Positions 35,122-40,614 of a DNA stretch of 40,614 nt are shown here, one piece after another (positions within the stretch are counted from its first letter, which is position 1; each line of letters opens with the position of its first letter). This DNA comes from Gottfriedia acidiceleris. Its GTDB lineage: Bacteria > Bacillota > Bacilli > Bacillales > Bacillaceae_G. Under the pieces are notes generated by a model. The model made no database searches, was not told the DNA's origin, and saw nothing but the letters and a program-made list of their open reading frames with translations. Both the position numbers and the translations under genes were made by a program. The stretch is from contig NZ_SCFN01000032.1 of NCBI RefSeq assembly GCF_004138285.1, positions 1-40,614 on the forward strand, written 5' to 3'.

Positions 35122-35412
35122 TTATTTAGGTTCATAATCAAAATGTAATTCATTATTTTCATTTACAATTACGTTTAAATTATAATCTTTAAAATACCAT
35201 AAATCTGTTTCGTTTATAAAATAGACAACGTTATCAATAGTAATAGATTCCCCGATGTCTACAGGTTGTTCTTTAGTAACTCCTAAAGAATAGCCTTTAT
35301 GTATTGTACTATTTCCACCGTATCGCGCGAAAAAACGAATTGTATCTCCTTCTTTTACATTCATCTCATCTTGAAACCATTTTAATGCATCTTCAGAAAT
35401 TGTAATTTTCAT
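35122..35412 (-). CDS. HesB/YneR-like protein
   Basis: Small cytosolic protein of the HesB-like (A-type carrier-related) fold. The 96-aa product shows the family start MKITISEDALKWFQDEMNVK and RFFARYGG, and later GYSLGVTKEQP, DNVVYFINETDLWYF and LHFDYEPK. It has no cysteine at all, so it cannot bind an Fe-S cluster like true A-type carriers; B. subtilis YneR-type proteins likewise diverge from that function. ATG at 35412 is preceded by AGAAAGGTCGGT on the minus strand. It is monocistronic between two terminators. The location beside an iron permease gene may be coincidence. Function unknown. Confidence 0.82.
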   Translation of the reverse strand: MKITISEDALKWFQDEMNVKEGDTIRFFARYGGNSTIHKGYSLGVTKEQPVDIGESITIDNVVYFINETDLWYFKDYNLNVIVNENNELHFDYEPK

Positions 35413-35519
35413 TGTAACCGACCTTTCTTTATCTTATAAAAATATTATAGTATGAATGTGAAAAACTATACAGAAAAGTGATGTTAAGTGTAAAAAGTGC
35501 TGAACGAAATCGTAATTAG

Positions 35520-35560
35520 AATAAGAGAAGAAAACCCTCATCAGGTTTTCTTCTCTTATT
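35520..35560 (-). terminator. Terminator of the iron permease gene
   Basis: A perfect 17-bp stem (35520-35536 with 35544-35560) with a 7-nt loop. It lies 38 bp past the permease stop and may also act on the opposite strand. Confidence 0.8.
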
Positions 35561-35597
35561 GAAGTATTTTGGGACAGTCGCTTAAGACTAATCTATT

Positions 35598-36296
35598 TTA
35601 TTTTTTGAAAAATGATAGTATGTTGTTTTTAAATAGAATAAATAGTGAAATGACGACAAATCCATAATAGACGATTTGTTCAACTAGTGGTGTAGCATCT
35701 ACAAATGAGAAAATTCCTTCAGTAAATACTTTTCCACCAAAGAAAATTAATAGAATACCTAGTAAAGTAAAAATGACTTTAATATTTAAATTAATTGTAG
35801 TTTTGATAAATAAATATGCGATTAAGACAGCTGCAATAATACCTAGTAAAATAGAAATCATACCAACAAAAGCGATGGATTGTGCATTTGACAAAACAAA
35901 CAGTACAAGCTCTAAGCCTTCACGGATCACAAACACGCTTGCCATTAAAAATAATGAAATACTACTATCTTTAATTTTAACTTCTGATTTTAGCTTATCT
36001 GAAATATTAATGCTACTTTGACCACTTAACCAATAGATAAAATAGAAGATTAGCGATGCTGCAATTAATTGGATTACACCTTCAATAGTATGTTCAACAT
36101 TTCCATCTAGTTCACCGAATGTTGTAAATAAGAAAAATCCGGCAAAAATACTAACTAATACTCCAAGTATTGTACCGTAAATTACTGACTTAATTAAATG
36201 CTCTTTTTTACTCTGAATTAAAGTGATGAGTAAGAACCCGATTACTAAGGAAACCTCAAGGCCTTCTCGCAAAGCTATTAAAAAATTAGCATTCAA
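35598..36296 (-). CDS. efeU: FTR1-family iron permease
   Basis: Membrane permease of the FTR1/EfeU family, which imports ferric or ferrous-derived iron. The 232-aa product has about seven helices and two REGLE-type motifs, ALREGLEVSLVIGFLL (residues 8-23) and VFVIREGLELVLFVLSN (about 121-137), whose glutamates are known to be essential for iron in this family. It is only the membrane core; the EfeO and EfeB partners found in many Bacillus operons are not adjacent. It starts with a TTG at 36296, with GGAGGATGATAG upstream at somewhat long spacing. No Fur box is visible in its leader, but an inverted repeat CCGAATA/TATTCGG lies at 36312-36347. Confidence 0.88.
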   Translation of the reverse strand: MNANFLIALREGLEVSLVIGFLLITLIQSKKEHLIKSVIYGTILGVLVSIFAGFFLFTTFGELDGNVEHTIEGVIQLIAASLIFYFIYWLSGQSSINISDKLKSEVKIKDSSISLFLMASVFVIREGLELVLFVLSNAQSIAFVGMISILLGIIAAVLIAYLFIKTTINLNIKVIFTLLGILLIFFGGKVFTEGIFSFVDATPLVEQIVYYGFVVISLFILFKNNILSFFKK

Positions 36297-36311
36297 CTCA
36301 CTATCATCCTC

Positions 36312-36347
36312 CCGAATATATTTAAATCTACTAACTAGACTATTCGG
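36312..36347 (-). promoter_or_regulatory. Inverted repeat in the iron permease leader
   Basis: CCGAATA (36312-36318) and TATTCGG (36341-36347), seven bases each, 22 apart. It lies 16-51 bp upstream of the permease start codon. It could be an operator or a leader hairpin; it does not match the Fur consensus. Confidence 0.35.
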
Positions 36348-36426
36348 TAATAGTAGAAACGGACACTATTTTATTAATAAATAGGCATAATAAGTTATGT
36401 GGTAAAATTAATTAATATAAAATAGC

Positions 36427-36444
36427 CTAAAATGTGAATTTTAG
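36427..36444 (+). promoter_or_regulatory. Small palindrome before the alkyltransferase-like gene
   Basis: CTAAAAT (36427-36433), GTGA, ATTTTAG (36438-36444), ending one base before the ribosome site AAGGGG. It may form a leader hairpin or be an operator. Confidence 0.3.
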
Positions 36445-36455
36445 AAGGGGAAAAA

Positions 36456-36791
36456 ATGGAATCTTTTACAAGTAGAGCGATTGAAATTATTAAAAATATA
36501 CCACCAGGAAAAGTAATGACTTATGGTCAAGTTGCAAAATTGGCAGGAAGTCCAAGAGGAGCTAGACAGGTTGTAAGAATCTTACACTCGATGGGCCAAA
36601 AATACCAATTGCCATGGCATAGAGTTATAAATGCTAAAGGTGAAATAGGAATCCAAGATGAAGAAGGATTTTTAAGGCAAAAGCGTTTCCTCCAAAACGA
36701 AGGGGTCAAATTTGCAAGCGAGAGAACTATTAACTTGAAGGAATATCAAGTAAGTGTAGTTCTTGAGAAAGAAGATGTGGATTTAATTTAG
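36456..36791 (+). CDS. Alkyltransferase-like protein (ATL)
   Basis: DNA damage recognition protein related to O6-methylguanine-DNA methyltransferase but without its catalytic cysteine. The 111-aa product has the MGMT DNA-binding domain: IIKNIPPGKVMTYGQVAKLA, SPRGARQVVRILHS with the arginine finger region, and QLPWHRVINAKGEIG. In active enzymes the last motif is PCHRV; here Trp54 replaces the cysteine, the defining feature of ATL proteins. These bind alkylated guanine and pass it to nucleotide-excision repair in studied species. ATG follows AAGGGGAAAA. It is monocistronic and ends before a terminator. Together with the 3-methyladenine glycosylase gene it gives the window two alkylation-repair genes. 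Confidence 0.92.
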   Translation: MESFTSRAIEIIKNIPPGKVMTYGQVAKLAGSPRGARQVVRILHSMGQKYQLPWHRVINAKGEIGIQDEEGFLRQKRFLQNEGVKFASERTINLKEYQVSVVLEKEDVDLI

Positions 36792-36842
36792 GATGAAAGA
36801 AAAGGTGCATTTTAACTAGATAGATTTAGAATGGGATTGCTA

Positions 36843-36881
36843 CTCAAAATTCATTAGTAAATGGATTTTGGGTATTTTTTT
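36843..36881 (+). terminator. Terminator of the alkyltransferase-like gene
   Basis: An 11-bp stem with two wobble pairs (36843-36853 with 36862-36872), then a T run. Confidence 0.75.
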
Positions 36882-36938
36882 CACTAAGAAAAATGGTGAA
36901 TACTCGATGTTGTAGCCAATTCTATAAATAAAGTATAC

Positions 36939-36994
36939 GTGCAACTACGACTCTGTCTTCACTTAAAAGCTCGTCAATCGACGAGTTTTCTTTA
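36939..36994 (+). repeat. Dispersed 56-nt hairpin repeat, copy 2
   Basis: Begins GTGCAACTACGACTCTGTCT, with a perfect hairpin CTCGTC-AATC-GACGAG (36970-36985) and a T-rich end. It corresponds in full length to 8289-8344. In the stem, a C-G pair of copy 1 is a T-A pair here, so pairing is conserved. Confidence 0.6.
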
Positions 36995-37015
36995 TTTGAA
37001 AATCACTATAATTAA

Positions 37016-37113
37016 AACATTGTTACGCACAATGTTGTTGTGAAATTGGAAGAATGTTATGTCAAAAGTGTTACCCTTGAATACTTTACAATGAAACATT
37101 GTTTTGTTATACT
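37016..37113 (+). promoter_or_regulatory. yhbD promoter with two CATTGT palindromes
   Basis: TTTACA (37085-37090), 17-bp spacer, TATACT (37108-37113) form a good sigma-A promoter. The spacer contains a palindrome, ACAATG-AAA-CATTGT (37088-37102). A related one, AACATTGT-TACGC-ACAATGTT, lies upstream at 37016-37036. The first gene encodes a MerR-like DNA-binding protein, and MerR proteins typically bind in the spacer, so autoregulation is likely. Confidence 0.6.
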
Positions 37114-37133
37114 CGTGTCAGGAGGAATGTCAT

Positions 37134-37751
37134 ATGAGTGAAGAATTAATTTCCAAAAAAGACTTACTACAACTTACAGGCATATCGTACGGACAACTTT
37201 ATAGATGGAAAAGGAAAAACATTATTCCTGAAGAGTGGTTTATGAAAAAATCAAGCTTTACTGGACAGGAAACGTTTTTTCCAAAACAGAAAATTTTGGA
37301 TCGGATTGAAAAAATAAAAGAGTTGAAGGATGATCAATCATTAGATGATATTGCTAGAGTGTTTTCAATCAATGAAGAAATCGTTTCTGATCGTGGGAAT
37401 GCTACTTTATCTTTGGAGCAAATCCCTAAACAAGTCGTACAAATATATCAATCACTTTTTCCAAATACTAAATTAGAGCATTTAGGTACGGTTCAACTAT
37501 GTTCATTACTTTTTGTAAACGAGTGGCTTTCAAAAGGGAGTGTAACAATAGATGAAATAAAGCAATTTTTAAATTTGGTTGAAACGCATAAAAACCAAAT
37601 TAACTTGGATGAAGCGACTGTCATTTATATTCGGAAATTTGGTATGGGTACATGGATTATTGGAAATCAACATGAAACGTTTGTTGATCAAAAGGATTCG
37701 ATCTTAATCAATGTTACTCTCTCGAGCTATTTAAATAAATCGATTAAATAA
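37134..37751 (+). CDS. yhbD: YhbD-like MerR-type DNA-binding protein (DUF4004)
   Basis: Putative regulator. The 205-aa product starts with a MerR-like helix-turn-helix: SKKDLLQLTGISYGQLYRWK and then RKNIIPEEWFMKKSSFTGQE (about residues 6-45), followed by FPKQKILDRIEKIKELKDDQ, a helical linker. The C-terminal half (about 100-205) is the DUF4004 part, with no recognised ligand site. I chose ATG at 37134 after CAGGAGGAAT; the upstream in-frame start lies within the promoter -10 and is rejected. It is followed 21 bp later by the bactofilin gene, as in B. subtilis yhbD-yhbE-yhbF. It probably controls this operon through palindromes in its promoter. The target role is inferred. Confidence 0.85.
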   Translation: MSEELISKKDLLQLTGISYGQLYRWKRKNIIPEEWFMKKSSFTGQETFFPKQKILDRIEKIKELKDDQSLDDIARVFSINEEIVSDRGNATLSLEQIPKQVVQIYQSLFPNTKLEHLGTVQLCSLLFVNEWLSKGSVTIDEIKQFLNLVETHKNQINLDEATVIYIRKFGMGTWIIGNQHETFVDQKDSILINVTLSSYLNKSIK

Positions 37752-37772
37752 ATTAATGGAGGAGAGATTATA

Positions 37773-38585
37773 GTGAGCGTGCAAGCAAAGCAGGATGCGA
37801 TTATTAACGGTTCTGGAACAATTGGTACTGGCAAATACGATGACGTTAGAATTAGTGGAAGCGGACGTATACTTGGTGATATTTTTTGTCATGAAGTGAA
37901 GGTAAGTGGCTCAGCAAAATTCAATGGAAAAGTCGAAACTGAATATTTTAATTGCAGTGGAAGCGCTAAATGTCTAAGTGATGTTGATGCAAAAAAAATA
38001 AGTGTCAGTGGATCGGCTTCGATTGATGGTAAAGTTTCTGGTGGAGATGTGAATGTTAGCGGTAGCTTTAAAACAAAGGGTGACTTAAATGTTCAAAGTA
38101 TTAATGTTTCAGGCTCAATGAAAACGACAGGAATAGTGAAGGCTGAGGTAATTACTGTAAAAGGATCACTTTCTACAGAAAAAGGATCTGAATGTGAAGT
38201 ATTTACAGCTAAAGGTCACTTGTCAATGAATGGTTTATTAAATGCAGAAAACGTAAAAATTACTCACGGTGGATTTGGCTATTTACCTCATAATGGATTT
38301 AGCTATATACCTGAAATTGGTGGAGAAACGATTGAAATTAGTCGATTCGATGACAATAATATATTTTCACGTGTTTTTACTAAACTTTTTAATAATCGAT
38401 TGAACTTCAAATCAGATGTAATTGAGGGAAGTGCTGTAAAGATTGATTATACGACAGCGAGCGTAGTACGAGGAGATGCTGTAACAATTGGACCAAAGTG
38501 TGTAATCGACCTTGTGGAATATACAGAAGATGTTCAGATACATCCTTCAGCAAAGGTAAAGGATGTAAAGAAAATAGAACTATAA
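37773..38585 (+). CDS. Bactofilin (polymer-forming cytoskeletal protein, YhbE/YhbF-like)
   Basis: Forms nucleotide-independent beta-helical filaments; the B. subtilis homologues BacE and BacF (YhbE/YhbF) are linked to flagellar assembly and motility. The 270-aa product has a regular beta-helix made of repeated short strands with an SGSA-type turn: RISGSGRILGDIFCHEVKVS, NCSGSAKCLSDVDAKKISVS, VSGSASIDGKVSGGDVNVS and VSGSMKTTGIVKAEVITVKG are successive turns (about residues 25-145). A second beta-helical stretch lies near the C terminus (about 215-270). The GTG at 37773 follows GGAGGAGAGAT. It is second in the yhbD operon and is followed by a terminator. Only one bactofilin is present, whereas B. 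subtilis has two in tandem. Confidence 0.85.
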   Translation: MSVQAKQDAIINGSGTIGTGKYDDVRISGSGRILGDIFCHEVKVSGSAKFNGKVETEYFNCSGSAKCLSDVDAKKISVSGSASIDGKVSGGDVNVSGSFKTKGDLNVQSINVSGSMKTTGIVKAEVITVKGSLSTEKGSECEVFTAKGHLSMNGLLNAENVKITHGGFGYLPHNGFSYIPEIGGETIEISRFDDNNIFSRVFTKLFNNRLNFKSDVIEGSAVKIDYTTASVVRGDAVTIGPKCVIDLVEYTEDVQIHPSAKVKDVKKIEL

Positions 38586-38618
38586 GCGGCTTAAGGGATA
38601 TCCTGAGTTGCTTTTTTT
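38585..38618 (+). terminator. Terminator of the yhbD-bactofilin operon
   Basis: AGCGGCTTA (38585-38593) pairs with TGAGTTGCT (38604-38612) using wobble pairs, followed by a run of T. It begins at the stop codon. Confidence 0.75.
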
Positions 38619-38746
38619 TGTTTCCGTAAAAACGGGTTTTATAATAAAGCTGCGAGGCAGTTAGAATTGAAAGTTCTAATAAGATGCAAGCTTTCTCTTT
38701 ATTTCGGTTATTGAACTATAGTTAGTAGAATGTTAAGATAATAATG

Positions 38747-38822
38747 TGCAAACGGTTGCAATGAAATTGTATTTATTTTTTATTGAAGGCTACTAATATA
38801 GTCAATATTGAAAACGCTTTTA
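38747..38822 (+). promoter_or_regulatory. Two cre-like operators upstream of malL
   Basis: TGCAAACGGTTGCA (38747-38760) is a near-perfect palindrome of the LacI/CcpA type. TGAAAACGCTTTTA (38809-38822) is one mismatch from the cre consensus TGNAARCGNWWWCA and ends 21 bp before the ATG. The first may serve a maltose-type LacI regulator, the second CcpA; roles are inferred. Confidence 0.5.
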
Positions 38823-38843
38823 TGTATTTGGAGGAGAGAGATT

Positions 38844-40520
38844 ATGAAAAATCAAAGTTGGTGGAAGGAAGCGGTTGCTTACCAAATTTATCCACGTAGC
38901 TTTATGGATTCAAATGGTGATGGAATTGGCGACTTAAGAGGTGTAATTTCGAAATTAGATTATTTAAAGGAACTCGGTATAGATGTTATTTGGATTTGTC
39001 CATTTTACAAATCACCAAATGATGATAATGGTTACGATATCTCGGACTATCAGGACATTATGGATGAGTTTGGCACAATGGCTGATTTTGATGAGCTATT
39101 AGAGAATGTTCACGAAAGAGGAATGAAGTTAATTTTAGATTTAGTAGTCAATCATACTAGTGATGAGCATCCTTGGTTTTTAGAATCTAAAAAATCTAAA
39201 GATAATCCTTATAGAGACTACTATATTTGGAGAGAAGGAAAAAAATCAGGTCATGAACCAAATAACTGGGAAAGTATTTTCGGTGGATCTGCATGGGAAT
39301 ATGATGAAGCAACAGAAGAATATTTCTTACACTTATTTTCAAAAAAACAGCCTGATTTAAATTGGGAGAACAAAGAAGTAAGACAAAAAGTATATGACAT
39401 GATTAATTGGTGGTTAGATAAAGGAATCGACGGTTTCAGAGTAGACGCAATCAGTCATATAAGAAAAAGACCAGGTTTTCCAGATATGCCAAATCCAAAG
39501 AAAGAGAAATATGTGGCAAGCTTTGATATGCACATGAATCAAGAAGGAATTCACAAATATCTGGATGAACTAAAACGTGAAACATTTGATAAATATGACA
39601 TCATGACAGTCGGGGAAGCAAATGGTGTAACAACGAAAGATGCACACCTGTGGGTTGGAGAAAAAGAAGGTAAGTTCAATATGATTTTCCAATTTGAAAG
39701 TTTAGATCTTTGGAAGAAAACAGATGAATCTGAAACTTCGATCGCCGATTTAAAAGAAGTACTTACTAAATGGCAAACTGGTTTAGAAGGATATGGATGG
39801 AATGCTTTATTTATTGAGAACCATGATATACCTAGAGCAGTCAGTACATTAGGAAACGATGATGAAGCATTTTGGAAAATTTCAGCAAAAGCTATTGGGG
39901 TAATGTATTTCTTTATGCAAGGAACGCCATTCATTTACCAAGGGCAAGAAATTGGAATGACAAATGTTCATTACACATCAATCAACGATTATAATGATGT
40001 AAGTGCAAAAAATATGTATAATACAATGATTGAAAATGGTTCAACTGAACAAGATGTTCTAGACATTTTATGGAAAACAGGCCGTGATAATTCTCGCACA
40101 CCTATGCAATGGAACAGTACAAAGAATGCTGGATTTACAACGGGTAAACCTTGGCTTAAAACGAATGATAACTTTAATGAAATAAATGTTGAAATTCAAG
40201 AAAAAGACGCAGACTCTATTTTATCATTCTATAAAAAGATGATTACTTTACGTAAAGAAAATAAAGCACTAGTTTATGCACCGTATGAATATCTAGACGT
40301 TAAAAATGAACCTGTTTATGCATACACTCGAAATGGTGAAAAAGAAACATTCTTAGTGATTACTAATTTATCTTCAGAGAAACAAAAATTTATTCTACCG
40401 AAAGAACTTACGAAAAAAAATGTACAATTAAGTTTAACTAACCTTGAATTAACAGATCACCAATTAGTTGAAAACATGGAATTTAAACCTTTTGAAGCTA
40501 GAGTTTATCGCTTAATTTAA
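38844..40520 (+). CDS. malL: Oligo-1,6-glucosidase / alpha-glucosidase (GH13)
   Basis: Cytosolic alpha-glucosidase that releases glucose from isomaltose-type and short malto-oligosaccharides. The 558-aa length matches B. subtilis MalL (561). It starts WWKEAVAYQIYPRSFMDSNG with the GH13 barrel motif NGDGIGDLRGV. The three catalytic acids are in GFRVDAISHI (Asp201, nucleophile), TVGEANG (Glu258, acid/base) and ENHDIPRA (Asp328). Conserved region I is DLVVNHTSDEHPWF. The C-terminal beta domain runs from about residue 470. No signal peptide. ATG at 38844 follows GGAGGAGAGAT; a longer frame from 38808 has no ribosome site and overlaps a cre box. It is monocistronic with a terminator. Linkage preference (1,6 versus 1,4) is a family inference. 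Confidence 0.93.
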   Translation: MKNQSWWKEAVAYQIYPRSFMDSNGDGIGDLRGVISKLDYLKELGIDVIWICPFYKSPNDDNGYDISDYQDIMDEFGTMADFDELLENVHERGMKLILDLVVNHTSDEHPWFLESKKSKDNPYRDYYIWREGKKSGHEPNNWESIFGGSAWEYDEATEEYFLHLFSKKQPDLNWENKEVRQKVYDMINWWLDKGIDGFRVDAISHIRKRPGFPDMPNPKKEKYVASFDMHMNQEGIHKYLDELKRETFDKYDIMTVGEANGVTTKDAHLWVGEKEGKFNMIFQFESLDLWKKTDESETSIADLKEVLTKWQTGLEGYGWNALFIENHDIPRAVSTLGNDDEAFWKISAKAIGVMYFFMQGTPFIYQGQEIGMTNVHYTSINDYNDVSAKNMYNTMIENGSTEQDVLDILWKTGRDNSRTPMQWNSTKNAGFTTGKPWLKTNDNFNEINVEIQEKDADSILSFYKKMITLRKENKALVYAPYEYLDVKNEPVYAYTRNGEKETFLVITNLSSEKQKFILPKELTKKNVQLSLTNLELTDHQLVENMEFKPFEARVYRLI

Positions 40521-40540
40521 TTTTGTTAAATGGTATTTAC

Positions 40541-40572
40541 AAAACAGACTGTCGAATGACAGTCTGTTTTCA
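40541..40572 (+). terminator. Terminator of malL
   Basis: AAAACAGACTGTC (40541-40553), loop GAAT, GACAGTCTGTTTT (40558-40570), a perfect 13-bp stem ending in T residues. Confidence 0.9.
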
Positions 40573-40614
40573 CGTTGTTGAAAAACAATCTTGTCAATTA
40601 ATTACCAAATTTTC

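Larger units (their letters stand above)
36792..37084. other. Intergenic stretch before the YhbD-like gene
   Basis: This 293-bp stretch is the bulk of the 342-bp gap up to the next gene's ATG. It contains a terminator (36843-36881), copy 2 of the 56-nt hairpin repeat (36939-36994) and the first palindrome (37016-37036) of the downstream promoter region. No coding sequence seen. Confidence 0.5.

Overview
The window is AT-rich and comes from a Bacillaceae-type Firmicute (Bacillus sensu lato). The evidence is the gene families (GlpK with the HPr-phosphorylated His230, immune inhibitor A, OhrR/Ohr, MprF, YfiY/YfiZ/YfhA, SwrC-like pump, YhbD-bactofilin pair, MalL), strong purine-rich ribosome sites with some TTG/GTG starts, many intrinsic terminators, and remnants of the GC-rich intergenic repeat common in Bacillus genomes. 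Genus cannot be fixed from this sequence alone. It looks like ordinary chromosome: I see no phage, plasmid, intact insertion sequence, CRISPR array, rRNA or tRNA.

Layout. 1-1526 has no gene but holds several repeat and inverted-repeat features. 1527-4812: glycerol catabolism (glpK, a GlpP-type leader terminator, glpD). 4927-5511: 3-methyladenine DNA glycosylase, convergent. 5733-8117: secreted M6 metalloprotease (immune inhibitor A). 8473-11560: tripartite tricarboxylate transporter tctC-tctB-tctA, with tctA split by a one-base frameshift. 11628-13929: CitA/DcuS-type sensor kinase and its regulator, presumably the control system of the transporter. 14166-14723: GNAT acetyltransferase. 14804-18787: siderophore uptake (lipoprotein on minus; two permeases and ATPase on plus) around a promoter region with three Fur boxes. 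18849-20363: FetA/FetB-type metal exporter. 20420-21318: ohrR-ohr peroxide defence. 21523-24045: MprF. 24660-26255: FMN-binding glutamate-synthase-like protein. 26581-28915: small accessory genes (89-aa unknown, DinB-like, TMEM175 K+ channel, VOC protein). 29153-29597: a c-di-AMP (ydaO/yuaA) riboswitch with its terminator and a 56-aa membrane peptide. 29781-35005: OmpR-type two-component system and an RND pump whose two promoters share phased TTCATA repeats. 35122-36296: HesB-like protein and FTR1 iron permease. 36456-36791: alkyltransferase-like protein. 37134-38585: YhbD-like regulator and bactofilin. 38844-40520: oligo-1,6-glucosidase with cre-like sites.

Most notable observations: the c-di-AMP riboswitch dedicated to a tiny uncharacterised membrane protein; the frameshift in tctA; the shared helically phased operator that links the two-component system to the RND pump; a dispersed 56-nt repeat whose two copies show a compensatory base-pair change; and a palindromic operator in the promoter spacer of the YhbD-like regulator. 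All functional statements rest on motif recognition by eye, with no database search.
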